From: Thuidium tamariscinum
Taxonomy: Eukaryota; Streptophyta; Bryopsida; Hypnales; Thuidiaceae
NCBI GenBank assembly: GCA_947034885.2
Contig: OX344749.2
Coordinates: 7,889,501 to 7,953,500 of the forward strand
Direction of reading: 5' to 3'
DNA: 64,000 nt
A program made the position numbers and the translations under genes. Within the stretch, counting starts at the first letter, position 1; the number at the start of each line of letters is the position of its first letter. The notes under the pieces are model-generated. The model ran no database searches. It saw only the letters and a list, made by a program, of their open reading frames with translations, and was not told where the DNA came from. Shown piece after piece: positions 43,171 through 56,400 of the stretch.

Positions 43171-45797
43171 CAATGGTAAAAATGCAAGCAAAAATGGATT
43201 GCCTCCTTTATTCCTTTTAACTTTCAAGAGGGTTATTTCCATTGCAGCACCAACTCACTTTACACTTTCCAAAGAACAATCTAATGTGATGTTTGTGTAT
43301 ACCATTATTTTGAAGGTTTAGGATTTATAATAGTGAATTTTTTTTTGTTGAATTTGCATATTTTGGTTTAGGATTTATTGTTGTTGTTTATAGTCAATGT
43401 TTCATACTTGCAATTTGAGGTTTACAATCATGTATGAGGTGTGTGGTTAAAGGTTCACTTTCTTTAAACTTCAAGGTGTAAAGCATATTGTTTTTTGTAA
43501 GATGAGGCCGTTAGGATTTGAATCTTGGACTAAGCTTTGAGCATCAGTATTGGTCTACAATGAAGGTTTGTTCATTGGATTTTTGGACATAGGGGTGATT
43601 GCAAGAAATATTTGTACTACTTTTTTATATTTTTATTTTTAGCATTTTAGTGCTTTTTGTACTACAAGTCACCCTTAATACTATTATTAAAGGCATCAAA
43701 TATGAAACCTAGATGGTCAATTGGATTTCATTAAACCTACTACTTTGACAACTTAAAATGTTTATCACTAGAAAGTTAGGATGGGTGGTATGCTTAATTT
43801 TCCATAAAAGAAATAGTATACATTGATCAAGACATTGATAGCCATTAAAGACTCTATATATAGGATCCCAAGTAGTACTATTGAGTCTTTTGGTGTACCC
43901 TAAAATACTGTTTTAAGCCATAGGCTACAATTTATACTAGAAAATGAGACTTTCATATTTTTATATTTAAAAATTAGAAAATTCTCTTGAAAATTTTATT
44001 TTACTCTAAATGGCCATTGTTGCCAAGTATTAGGAAAAAAAAAAGATCAAAGTTGGAACTTAAAAAATATTTTTAATTCAATATAAATTCAACATAAATA
44101 TAATATACTTTAGGCCAATACAAAACACATGCTTAGAACAAGTTTTGAAAATTCCTCTCGTAAAGGTGTATTTCTATTAGAAGAGACACTTACCAAAAGT
44201 GACAATGTATTTATTCAAAAAAGGTACTTGATAGTACTAAAATCCGCCAATATTGTATCATTACAAATATTTGGAATTCAATTTCACCTATTGATTTGAT
44301 TTTGAAAAAATTAAAGTAATTTAAGTACATTTTATATTGCTACAAGAAGCTTACATTTGAATTCTATGTTCATTCAATCAATTTTGTAATACATATGGCA
44401 CAAAACAACTTCTACAATGAACATGTGATAGAGAATAGGACAAAGATGACAAATTCAAACTTTTAAGTCCATGGCAATTTGTCATTTAATATTTTAGTTG
44501 TTAGAATCTTCAATTGTGGCAATTATTTGCACTACTTTCAAATCATCTATGTACTAGTGTATTACCTCCATGTACTACGTCCATGTCAAGTCTCAAAGGT
44601 TGAGAATTGAAAGAGATCTATAGCATTTTACACTATAGTGGACAACCTTGCGAGGTTTGTGGGTGAAGGGTAAACAGTGGCATGGCTTATCACTATTGTG
44701 GGTGAACCCGCCTTTTGTCCAGTGGACACTGGTTCATTGTCTAGACGAACAAACACTCTATTCACGCTAGGCCGCCAGCCTTTCTATAGACTGGAGTTTT
44801 TATCTATCTATTTGGGTGAACCCTAAAGCCCATGCATGAGAGGATCTAGCATTTGGTTTTGCCTCATAGCTTTTTTTTAAAAATTCTATAGATTCCTATA
44901 TAGTGTTTGTAGTATGATTCAGGCAACCATTTACTTTATGCACTTCCAATTGTATAATGAGCATATTTTAAGCTTCAAATACTTTGATATTATTATTGAT
45001 AGTGTACTATACATGTTTGAATGTTTTTGGTTTAGTTTTGCCTCTCTTATTTTTTTTGGCTTCCTACATTTCTAACTTTCTTGCATGTCATTTTGTGTAT
45101 TGCATTGTCTATGAATGTATGACTATGTTGATGGGATTGTAGTGCCTCATTTTGTTGTTTACATTCTTGTAGATGTGAATGCTTTCAATATCTAGTTTTA
45201 AGTTCACATTAGATGAGTATGTGTTGTGTTCACCTTTGTTTTGCTTTGTGGTCCTTTGTTTATTTGGTTCCCAATTCAAGGACTCTCATATGTTGTATAC
45301 TTCATAGTAGAAAGAAGACAACAATCTATGCTTGTAAGTGCTTGAAATTGTGTTAAGTAGATGTTGTGTTTGTAGTGTATGTATTGTGTTTTTGTTTCAA
45401 TTTTGTGTTTGCCTTTTTCCACTTCACTTTCTTTTTCTTACAACAAAGTAGGGTTGTTAAAAATTTCCCTCTTTTAGAATATCAAGTAATCGCAGGGTGT
45501 TATAAAATACCATGAATTAGGAAATTAAGTAATAATAGGGACCATTTAATTGTTCATAGTCATCTAAATACCCACCCACCCACCCCAAATAAATAAAGAC
45601 ATAGCCACATGTGATGTATGAACCCCTTCATGGAGTAATTTTCTATAATATGAGATTTAAAATATTGCCTAATTTAATTTCAACCTAAAGGTCATCATTG
45701 AAATCTCAAGAGTAAATATTCACAAAATGGAAATATTTAGAGTGAAAGGATTTTGAAGTTCATTTTGAGGTCACAAGGTATATTCTTTTAAGATTAA
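43171..45797. other. AT-rich spacer with one orphan family A end
   Basis: GGGTGATTGCAAGAAATATT at 43593 is a family A left end without a right partner in the next 2 kb. The stretch 44.65-44.85 kb is less AT-rich (TGGGTGAACCC, CTAGGCCGCCAGCC) but shows no gene. Confidence 0.4.
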
Positions 45798-46525
45798 GGG
45801 TCGTTGCAAGAAACACTTACCGGTTTTGGCTCAAAATGGCTCAAAATCAGTGAGTCATGTGGGTCTTGTGACTTTTGGAATAAATTTTTCTTAAATTGAA
45901 AAAAATATGGATAATTTGAAGAGCAATGAGAATATTATGTCTCTTGAAATTCAGACCTAAGAAATTTTTTCTCTAAATGTTATAGACAATGGAAAATACA
46001 ATGAAAATAGCTCTTTTTTTCACTAATTTGGTAAAAATAGTAAAAAAATTCAAAAAGTGAAAATGAAAAATCAATTTTTTTCCCAAGTAAAGGTCTTTCT
46101 TTTCCAACAAATTTCATCTTTGGAAAAAATAAATTTTATTCTCCACACTTGCGCAAAGTCATCCACTTTGAAGACATGTGGAGGTTGAACAATATAGTAT
46201 TTTCAAAAAATCTCTTTGTGGTCTTGTGTAACTTTAGGTGGGGTCCTTGCATGACAATTTTCAGCTCAAAATTTTCATTTTTGGGTCAAAAATAGGACTA
46301 AAACCCCCTAAATGGCCAAAGTAGACACCCAATTGGGGGCAGTTTAAAAATAGTAAAATAATTTTGAAAAAATTGAAAAAATTACACAAAATGTAAAACT
46401 TTTTTAGGCACCTTCATTTCAATTTTCAAGTCAAATGAATAAAACATGCAAAAGTTATGAGCAAAAAACTACCTCCTAGAGGTCAAGGGGACAAAAAAAA
46501 GGACAAGTGTTTCTTGCAATCACCC
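45798..46525 (+). mobile_element. Family A DNA element, copy 2
   Basis: 728 bp. Left end GGGTCGTTGCAAGAAACACT, right end the inverse of GGGTGATTGCAAGAAACACT. TTAA flanks both ends (45794-45797, 46526-46529). It is non-coding. The right 250 bp are closely similar to copy 1. Confidence 0.85.
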
Positions 46526-47192
46526 TTAAGTGAAAATATTTTCTTTCTACTGGAACATTTTCCTAGCTTCTTTGAAACCTTCTAAAGTATATTCTCCAAC
46601 TTCCATAGGTATAGAAGCAATCACTTTCAACCATTTATGCCTCTTCATACTAGTGGCACACATCTTAGAATTTGACAAGTTCACTAAATATTGATACATA
46701 GTGGCACAATTAATCTCAACTTCAACTTAACCTTGTAAAGATCCTATAAAGATTTTTGGTCTGATGAATGATAGGAGATTCTTGCATGTAAGATAGAAGT
46801 GCAATAGTTCATTCTTCGAATTAACCCTAAAGCGCTCCGACATCCATATTCAGGACGATGAACAGAGGCCTTCAAGGCACTGTTTCATCCAATTAACTTC
46901 TCATTTATCAAATGTAACACTTGAATCTAGAGAAGACAACCTTCCTTAATAACCGAATTCATTAAATTCTGGAAAATGATATATCTGTACAAAACTACTA
47001 TAAGTGAAAATGTGCAAAAATTGAAAAAAAGATTGAGACATTTCAGGGTTAATTTTGTGCAAAAAGGGGGAAGTCATGAACTATAGTTTAGTCTCCAATG
47101 AATACTTTTGATTTTTTTAAGTAAATGTTTCACACTGATGCAAAAAGGACGATCTCCATGGAGACCAGCCCGTCCTTGCAGGGTTAAGTTAA
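46526..47192. other. Spacer, nothing recognised
   Basis: Mixed composition. No credible reading frame before 47193. Confidence 0.3.
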
Positions 47193-47363
47193 TTGTGGCA
47201 CAAATTTGATGGCTTTCTTCTCTCACGGATAAAATTGAAAGGCTCAGTAGACAGAAGTTTGCAGCTGATTGCTGATGGTGAACAGGCAAACAGAGCCCTC
47301 CGTCACCCAATCCTTGAGTCAATTAATGATCCTTTAGCTTGCAATTTGCATCCTACACCATAA
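47193..47363 (+). pseudogene. Coding-like fragment ending at a MITE
   Basis: A 56-residue open frame with protein-like sequence (FDGFLLSRIKLKGSVDRSLQ, then LIADGEQANRALRHPILESI). It has no ATG and no clear acceptor. Its stop codon TAA is the first bases of the MITE at 47361, so the insertion may have cut the original frame. The product is not recognised. Confidence 0.3.
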
Positions 47364-47551
47364 CATTCGGTAGCATGTTGTGGCACTGCCTTCCTTCTAC
47401 AATGAAGGGTGTGGCATATTCCACACCCCAGCAACCTCTCCATCCTCCACCTGTCCACTTCCTTCAGTAGTTACTGATGAAACACTGTTGGGGTGTCGAA
47501 TATTCCACACCCTCCAAAGGCAATGCCAACCAATGCTACTGAATGTTATGA
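47361..47551. mobile_element. Foldback MITE, family I, copy 1
   Basis: About 190 bp, nearly a complete inverted repeat. ATAACATTCGGTAGCAT pairs with ATGCTACTGAATGTTAT. Internal GAAGGGTGTGGCATATTCC pairs with GGGTGTCGAATATTCCACACC-type sequence. A half copy lies at 49928. Confidence 0.7.
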
Positions 47552-48160
47552 CCACAACCAACCTCAAACAGAATAATTAAAATTCAAGATCTCACTGCCA
47601 ACATTAAGCGTCACCATTTTCTGTAATTTCATTAGAACTGAACTCTTAAATTTCACCAAGTTAGTCATGTTTCTGTGAAAGCCTTGTTTGCAATATATGC
47701 CCTTGCATGCTGTTCAATACAACCCAACTCATGTTTGAGTTGAAGCCAGAGACAGATTTCCTGTGACAATCCTCCTCAGATCGATACCAGTCCGACTTTC
47801 ATTTAGAGCACTTCAATGCAGGAATTTAGTTGGCAACACTGCAAGACTACCGTTTTTTTATTTTGAAGAACAGGATACAACACATCTTTTTCTTTTGTTT
47901 GCGACTTCTGCTCTTATTTTGCAATTGTTTTTTTGGAGTCACTGACTGTCTGTATCGCAGTAGAAATGAAATCCGACTTGATTGGTTTATGATTTGCTTT
48001 GAATTTCTATCAACATCTTTGCTTAATGGTCCCAACTGCTCATGCTCACGAAGGCCACTTCCTCTTAACTCTATACTCACAAACCTCTACTTGTGCATTC
48101 TGCTTTGATTCTGGGTCTGTGAGAAATCCAATCTACAGGTTTTACTCTTTGTTACAAATA
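47552..48160. other. Spacer, nothing recognised
   Basis: Open frames here have no recognisable features. Confidence 0.3.
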
Positions 48161-48379
48161 ATGCCAACCTTAAAAAAATTGAGCCTAAAGGAATTGATGT
48201 GTGAAATCCTTGGGAATACTGAAGAGTGGGAGAGGACATACTCTGACAATCTAATCCATCAAACCTGCTTTAAAAAATTGAACCCCAAGGAATTGATGTG
48301 TGAAATCCTTGAGAATACTGAAGACTGGGAGAGGACGTACTCCGACAATCTAATCCACCAAACCTTTCATGGACATTAA
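48161..48379 (+). CDS. Small protein with two 33-residue repeats, unknown
   Basis: A 72-residue frame from ATG at 48161. It consists almost wholly of two copies of a 33-residue unit (99-bp period): KELMCEILGNTEEWERTYSD and then NLIHQT, followed by KELMCEILENTEDWERTYSD and then NLIHQT. Several differences are conservative (G/E, E/D) or silent (CCATCA/CCACCA, GACATAC/GACGTAC), which hints at selection on protein, but the copies are also simply very similar. The same frame is open upstream to about 47999 without clear coding character. No family is recognised. A GTAAGT donor-like site follows at 48434, so it may be an exon of a larger gene. Confidence 0.35.
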   Translation: MPTLKKLSLKELMCEILGNTEEWERTYSDNLIHQTCFKKLNPKELMCEILENTEDWERTYSDNLIHQTFHGH

Positions 48380-49466
48380 AGAGTGCACGATGTTTTAAGA
48401 TGTCAGTTCAGAGGAGGACATTAAAGAGATTTACGGTAAGTGTACCAGTTCAGAGAAGGTTAGATGGCACGAACGTTTAGGGTTTAGGTCAAATCAAGAA
48501 CATGAACTACTTGTAAATCTGAATGAAGGTGCTTGATTGAGGAGAACGACTTCACATTATGTCTACTCTCTTGATTGTGCTACACTGCTCTTCGTCAATA
48601 TCTACTCCTTTGGCGGAGCCCACAACAGTCTGCTCAATTTGATGAATTTGATGATATCAAGCTGATAAAATCCACCACTGCCAACACACAAATCCTAATT
48701 ACATTGAAGCAGAACTAACTTCATCTGATCGACCTGCTATTGGAAGAATGTTCATATTAACTGCCACTGGAACTACCACTTCAATTAATCTGGTGATTAA
48801 TTGAAAAGCTAAGTCAAACTTGGTTCCGTGTCCTCCCCAACTGCAAAAGTTCCGTGGAGAGGAGATGCAGCCAGTTAATTCTAGTGCAAAGATAGCATTA
48901 CAAAATTCACGAGAACTCGATCGATAATGTCAATCCTTCGAACCCACTTTGGAAAATAATGTTGACACAAATTAAACCGCTTTGATTGGAAAATGCCATT
49001 GGTGTGAGTCTTGTAGCAATGACGTACCAGATCTCATTGGATTCGTATTCCTATGAAAGTCACGCACGAAGCGAATTGAAAGCGAGAACAGAGGCGTACA
49101 TATGAATCCCGTATGATTCCAATTCAGTGACAGTCTCTTTTGGGTTCCACTTTCACTGGTGAGGGTCGTCAAGAAACTGTTGAAACTGTCGGAAATTGTT
49201 TTCGAATTGAAAGCACAATGTCTTCATTCGCGGCAAGAAACTGAATGTAGGGTTTATGTATTAGAAAGGAAAGTTTTGGATGGACATGATACTTGAATAT
49301 GGACAAGAGATCGGTCGTGTTTGCGCCATTAGAATTCGGCAGGACAGTGAAGAGAGAATTTGGTGGAATGGAGAAGCTAAGCAGCTGTTGCGTTTGAGAG
49401 GAATGCTCTTTGCTAAGAATGATTACTCCCCCCAAATGATCTTCTCGGTGTTCAAAAATGATCATT
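48380..49466. other. Unassigned mixed-composition stretch
   Basis: Both strands carry open frames of about 100 codons at 49169-49501. The plus frame includes EERIWWNGEAKQLLRLRGML and the minus frame includes LLSIFKYHVHPKLSFLIHKP. Neither is recognised, and both run into the MITE at 49467. Confidence 0.25.
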
Positions 49467-49692
49467 ATGGTAGAGGCACCCAATGGCGCACCTGCACCCA
49501 ATGCCGTCCATTTTTAAGTCAGTCATTCATTCTAGAACACAAATGTAGCGGGACTGTAGACTGCTTATTGTTTTAGGTCAAAAGCAATAAGCCATGTACA
49601 ACCTACCTACATTTATAGCCTGAAATGATCATGTGCTATAGAAATGGACGGCATTGGGTACATGTGTGCCATTGGGTGCCTCTCCCTTATAG
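49467..49692. mobile_element. Foldback MITE, family H
   Basis: About 226 bp. TAGAGGCACCCAATGGCGCA at the left and the inverse of GTGCCATTGGGTGCCTCTCC at the right pair, and ACCCAATGCCGTCCATTT pairs with its inverse GAAATGGACGGCATTGGGT. Single copy in this window. Confidence 0.75.
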
Positions 49693-49927
49693 TCCTTGAA
49701 GATGAAGTGAACATAACCGGTTGTTGACTTTCCAACTCTAATGTGGCATCATCTCATTGGCAAGCCGTCATCATTGCCATGATAAGTTGTTACTCATAAC
49801 CTTCTTTCCTTTCAACTTGCTTCCGACACCCTTGGATCATGAAGATCAAAGGTAGTTATTGGAAAATGTACAACTAGTTATGTCGGATAACCTATTTACA
49901 ACTAGTGCAACTAATCAATTATCAAAT

Positions 49928-50119
49928 ACATAACATTCAGTAGCATACACTCTCACTACCTTGCTTCTACAATAAAGTAACTCTACCTATGACAGGCAAA
50001 ATGCTAGCTAGCCCATTACAGTCATTATTATTTTAATGGTGTAAATTCCAATTTTGAAATGTGCACCATTGGAATAATTTTGCTTGTGATGGGTTGGCTA
50101 GCATTTTACTTGTCCTAGG
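49928..50119. mobile_element. Half copy of family I MITE abutting foldback J
   Basis: CATAACATTCAGTAGCATAC to about 49985 matches the left half of the MITE at 47361. From 49986 a foldback begins: CCTATGACAGGCAAAATGCT pairs with AGCATTTTACTTGTCCTAGG ending at 50119, and inside GCCCATTACAG and AATGGTG pair with their inverses. Confidence 0.55.
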
Positions 50120-53100
50120 CAAAATTACCTTGGATGGTATGGAATACTCTTCTAGATAAATCCAATTGTACTTCATTAGTAGTGAAATGGAGAGGCAAAA
50201 GTTCAATGTGATGAACAAAGTGAATGAAGGAAAGACAATACATAGGCATGAAGGCCACCAAATGTTATAAATAGATTATAAACTTCCTTGGAATATTTAG
50301 AAATGGGTTGAAATAACACTACCTTAAAATGCAATCTAAAACATCAATTTGGAATCGAGGTAGTATATGATTATGGGGGGTTGCTACTATGTAAGTCTGG
50401 GAGTCTAGGAGCATGAGCTTGTGAGCTTAGAAGACTATAGATCCTTGTTATAGGTGTATATATTATAGAAACTTCCCATGATTTTAGTATAATTATGTTC
50501 TAGATACTTATATTATAGGTACTTATATTATAAGAAGTGCCTTCAATAGCAGTAGGGTATTTGCTTATGCATATGCTCAAGGCTCACATACTTGCATTTT
50601 CAAGCTCACACACTAGCATCATTGTTTGGTTATAAACTATAGTAGTGATTTCAATCAAGTGATTGCAATAAACATCTATGGAGGTGCATTTATAGAATGC
50701 AAGTTATTTTCTATCATAATGCACTACGAGATTGTATTTTTGATAAATTTGGAAAATGCACATTGAACTTGCATTGTTGGACAATAAGTAGAAGACTATG
50801 GCCACCTAATCTCTTTTCAAAGCTATAGGACCAGCCATAATTATTGATAATAATAATCTTGGTGTGTTTAAAATTGGAAATTTTATACCAAAAAGTGCTT
50901 TGTCTCATTACATCTTGTACACTAAATTTGGAGATCTCATTGATAACATTAAGATGGCTTTCAAAATATTTAATTTATATCTTTACACTTGCAAAGATTG
51001 TATTTTTCATGTTTGTCACATTTTAGGGTTATTTGAATCTTTCTATTTGACTTCAAAGTTCAAATTTAGAATTTATATTGAATTTTATTAAAATGGTGGT
51101 ATTCCACGTGCTATTTTTCAGATTGTGCGATTTGAACTAAAAATTGACTTTTAGGATAGATATAGATTTTCAAAAGTTTAGGACTAGTATATATTTCGAA
51201 AATCTATGATAGATTTAGATTTTAGACTACATGGTTTGAATTGTAAAAAGTGTCAAAGTAATGAAATGTCACCATTTTAACTTGGGGAGGACACTTCTTG
51301 CGTTTTAGCAACCCACATGCGGCGGAATATAGGGTGAATTTAATTCATTTTGGGTAATATTTAGAAGTACTCATAAAATAATTACATATAAAGTAGGGGA
51401 CATTAAAAGTGACAAGTCCATTATAAGTAATGTAGGTAGCCAAAAAATACAATCCATTAATTTTTAGGTACATGTAATTTAGGGGCAAAAGAATTGTATC
51501 TAAGAAATTGTATTTAGTAGGGTCTGTTTATACTACATCAGAATTATAATATAGTACTACGTTAGACTTACAATATAGTACTTGTAGGTCAGAATTACAG
51601 GATGAAACTCAAAATTAGTAGATGAAGGTGCAATTTCATAGACTCAGAGTTTTGGATTGAATTTTTTCTAGATGTACAAGTGTATTAAAAATGTAGCAAG
51701 ATGTTGCTGTTGTAGTTTTTTCATTTGCTAGCAGACATTTCTTCTTGTCCACATTTTGATATTGAGTCACATTTTCAGTACTTTATGCATTTAGTACTTT
51801 CATTGATTTCAGTTTTGTGTTTTTGAACACATTCTTCATATGACTTCTAATTGTTGAATACTGCTTTCAATTCTAACATTTTGTGTTTGATTCATTCATG
51901 CTAATTGGTGTTGAAAAATCGAATCTTTTTTTTCTATGAATTTTTTCCTTGTCTCTTTCATTTTCTCATTAGTTTTTTATTTAGTTTTTTTACTTACAAA
52001 AAATATAGGCTACAAAAAGTTGCATTGACCTACACATTATAAGTAATGATATATATGATTATATAGGAATTTTTTTTGCATTAGATAATGATAGGGGCAT
52101 TTTTAATGTTGCTTAGGAGGTAAATAGGCCCCCAAAATGTAGTGAAAGTGTCCTCCCCGTGCATTTTAATGAAATTTGCCATATTAGTTCCTAAGTGTTT
52201 AAAAATTCATATTTTCACTCATAGTTTTTAAAGTATGCAATTTTAATGTAGATTTTTGTATAAATATCAAAATTTTGGAGAAATACTAGTTCATATCAAG
52301 CATTTCATGCAACTTGCTAGTAAAAAATGGGACATTGTGTACTATAGTGTGCAATATGCCTATGTGTTTTGTATTCTATTGCAAGCCTCTAGGGTAGTTG
52401 TGGCCTTTGGGGCCATAACTTTTGTACTTCTGAGATTCATTCTAGACAAGCTTTAAAATAAATTGCACTAACTTGATGTCTATTTATCATATATGGTTAT
52501 TTTTTTTTTAAGCTTTGAAAACCAAATTTGGAATTTGAGATTGCCTATTAGGAATTAAGGATTACACAATTTGACCGCAATGGTTTTTTTTCCAATAGTC
52601 TAATCTTAGTCTTGCTTTGGAGCTCAAACTGAACTTTTATAGTATTATGACAAGGATTACAAATAAGATTTTTTTTTTAAAGATGTAATCTTTTATCTTA
52701 AAGCTCCTTCATGTCAAATTCAAAGAGTTTTAATGTTTGTGAATAGTTTAAGCCATTTCTTCAAAAACAAACTAACAAAGAACTAGATATTTTTTGTAAT
52801 TTTCCAATAACTTTTGTTTGGCTTATATTTGAGAAATAAATTATTAATATTATTAAATTACTTTACAATTTTAATTTTAATTTTAATTTCCAAAAACTAC
52901 TAGTCTTTGATACCTCCATTTAGCATTGAATGGTGTCATTTGCAATAATTTTGTTATTGATTGATGAATAATTAAGTCCTAAGGGATCAAGGCATTTTCT
53001 AGCTCAAAAAATGCTCAAAGTTTCCATGTCTATTACATTTTCCCAACAAACCAAAAAAATAAAATAAAATTGTATTTCATTTGTCTCAAATCATATGGTA

Positions 53101-53122
53101 TAAAATTTCATGAAGTTTGACT
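50120..53122. other. AT-rich spacer, nothing recognised
   Basis: Short repeated words such as ACTTATATTATA (about 50500-50530) and AATATAGTACT (51550-51590) occur, but no gene or delimited element. Confidence 0.35.
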
Positions 53123-53470
53123 CACAAGAGGATTTCTAGCTGGTTTACAAGACTGCAAGTTTCTAAACTCCGGGAACTCATTGGGAACACTGAGAATGCA
53201 ATGATGATGTGGTCAAGCGACTGCCACATCAGAAAATACTAATTATTTATTATTTTTAATTTTAATTAAATATTTCTTAAATATTTCTTTGATTTTTTTT
53301 TAAATCATATTTTTTCTTTTTAATACATTCTGAAGTTTTTTGGGAAAAAAAATTAATTTTTTTTTTCAAAATTCAAAAATTCAGACCAGCAGGGGGTTGG
53401 TCTGCAGCAGTGGGAACAGTTTTAGGGAACACCCATGAAACGGTCTTTTGGAGCCAGAAATCCTCTTATG
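53123..53470. mobile_element. Family C MITE, 348-bp copy
   Basis: Ends CACAAGAGGATTTCTAGCTG and the inverse of CATAAGAGGATTTCTGGCTC. GATGTGGTCAAGCGACTGCC and the following ACATC match the internal block of other C copies. Confidence 0.75.
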
Positions 53471-56400
53471 ATACCAATTGGAAGATATTAGCATTCAAAT
53501 TTGAAAAAAAAGTTTCTTTTTAACCCTAGACTGCCCAAGTGGACGAAATGTGTCCTTACACATATTGGCAATCAACGTTGAAGCGCTATAACGTTTGCAT
53601 CCAATGTCTGAATTCAATAAAAATTGTTGGGAAAGTTGTGCATGCTAGTCTAGTTGTTATGGTAAAAATTTCAGATCAATCCAAGACGTATTGAGTTTGT
53701 GAGAGTCATTCAAAGTTCACAGGTTCAATTTGGGTTCATCGCACTACGCTATAATGACTGCAACTTTGAGGGCTTGTATCTTTTTCATAAAATGTTTGTT
53801 TTCAGTAAAATTTGTTGGGTTTTGTTCCCCTGAAGGTTTAGTTTTTGTGGTAATATTTTCATGGCAATCCAAGTTGTTTTGAATGCTTGGGAGCAATTCG
53901 AAGTTTAAAATCCAGACATTTTTGCAATTCAGTGAACTTTGGCGACTCACAACTTCTCCATACATGATTCTTTTTCAAACATTCTTGTTGGAGAAGTTGC
54001 ACATACTTGTCTAGTTCTTGTGCTCAATATTTCATGTCAATCGAAGAGGTTTTGAGTGACTGAGAAGCATTTTAGTAGAAGGAGTTTCAGTCATAGATGT
54101 GATTTTTTGCTACTTTTTTCACTGTTTTTTAACATTTCAAATCCATTTTGCAGACACAGTTTTTCATTTGTGTGATGTTTTTTCTCACCAAATTTTTTAT
54201 CTTTTAGTTTTGAATCACTTTGTAGCTTAAAGTTTTGTCATTTGAGTAGATTTAGAAATCAAATTTCACCTCCAAATGTGTTTTTTAGAAAATTTCAGCA
54301 CCTTTTTTTAACACTAAAACATTATAATCTTTCAATCTATACGGTCAAACGACCCCAAATTTATTCCACACCATCTACAACATGCACACTACAATATTGT
54401 ACGGTTAAGATCTTCATAACTTACTCTAATTTTGACTCTTCAGACTTGCAAAGGCAAGCAGTTTTTAAGCCTGGTTGGACCTTGGGCGGTCTAGGGTTAA
54501 CTCTAGCCTACAATTTCAGATGACTTTGACTACCATTTGTAGAAAATTTTGCACTATAGACCATGCACTTAAAAAGTTTACGTTGAATATTTGAGTTGAG
54601 GATTGGAGAAAAAATTCCAAAAAAACACACTTGATTTCATTCATTAAAAACTTGTTAAGTAGAAGTAGGTCCAACATTGAACAAAACACTAAATTGTTAA
54701 TGGCTATAAGATGAAATTGAAACATTATAATCCCAATAGTTGGATTGTTCTTGCAAAAAATTAATTCTATTAAAAAAGAATTGAAAATTTTGAAAAATTG
54801 CATTCAAAAATGAATTCTATATTTTTTTTTTTCAAAAAAATGCTCAAATTGTCCAAAATACAAGATTGTCCATTACTTTCTCATTATTAGTTGAAATAAA
54901 ATGAAACAAAGCTTCAAATGTAAACCAACACACAATCTTTGAGAAAAAAAATTAGAAATTGAAAATTGAAATATCTTGTTTTTGTTTTGTTTTGCCCAAA
55001 AAATTGCTTTTATGATTTATAATGGCATAAGGTTTGCTCTCAAGCACCAATTGAAATTAAAAAGAATATTCTCAAGAAGATAATTTAATTTCCTATCTTC
55101 AAAAGAAGTTTCAAAAAATCATGTCAAAAATTCAAGTTACACAAGCTTGCTCCAAATTCCATGTGTCTCAAAAGGACTTTATTCCTTTCGAGGTTAAGAA
55201 ATGAATTTATATATTTAAGTGGAAAATAAACATACCTACAAGTATAGTGAAATTGTAATTTTATTTGTTTTCATTCTTCTTTGGTTAGGAAGTCATGTCA
55301 CTTTTTAAAATGTCTTTGAATTGGATTAATTATACTTTTTCAAATTTGTTGAAGCTCAATTTACACCTAATTGGAAGGGGTTCAATGTTTTGAGAGTTTT
55401 CATTGGTTGAATTGAGAATCCTCACAAAAATGGATTTATACAATAAAATAAAGGTTACAAGTCTCAAAAAAGGCACAAGTGACATAGACATAGAGCACAA
55501 TGTTTCCTAAACCTACTATACAAGTCTGATAATTTTGAGCCTCAAAAGTTATAGTTAAAATAGCACCTTTCAATGAGGACATGTAGAATTCAATTATATC
55601 CTAGTTTCTTGCTCAATTTAAAAAATATATTTATTGGCTATTTCATGGCATCTTTGTGGTTTGTACAAATGTAAAGGTCATGAATTGTAAAAGGGAATTT
55701 TTGGTAGCAAACAAAGGAGCTTGGAGGAAGAATTCTCAATTTTCTAGCCCCCTCATTTTTAGTAGAAAGCCTAAATTCAAAAATGAATGACGAGGTCCTT
55801 AATACTTGTCTACTTGATATTCATCTTAGAATAGTATTAAATTGATTTTGAAATTGAGTGAAAATAAAATTTATTTCTTACCCTTAGAATTTTGTAAATA
55901 TGAAAAATAAGATCATATAGAAATTAAATTTGTAGACTTTAGATTTTGCTAATTAAATTGTAAAACTCCTTATTGAATTATTGAATTTAATTTATCAATT
56001 TTTTTCAATTAGCTTATAGTGAAGTGTTAAAAATTCATTTTGTCAAAGCCAAACTGAAAATAAAACAATTTATCTAGCTTCAATATTTTCATATATATAA
56101 TTTTAGTCTTTAAATTTTATATTTATCAATTCCTTCATTATTGCATATATATAAATTTTGTAATACAATAAAGTATAAAAAGGAATTAAATGTAGTGAGA
56201 AGAAAAAACATTAATGATTGCAAAAACATAGCTTTTATACTTACTATTGAATATTAATTGAATAATTATATTACTTATTTATGACAACTTTATGTCAAAG
56301 CTCTCAAGTGGATATAGTGTTGGCCATAATTTTTGCATTGTAGCCAATCTAAATACTTTAATCAAGCTTTGTAAAATATCCATAGCTACTTAAATAGTTA

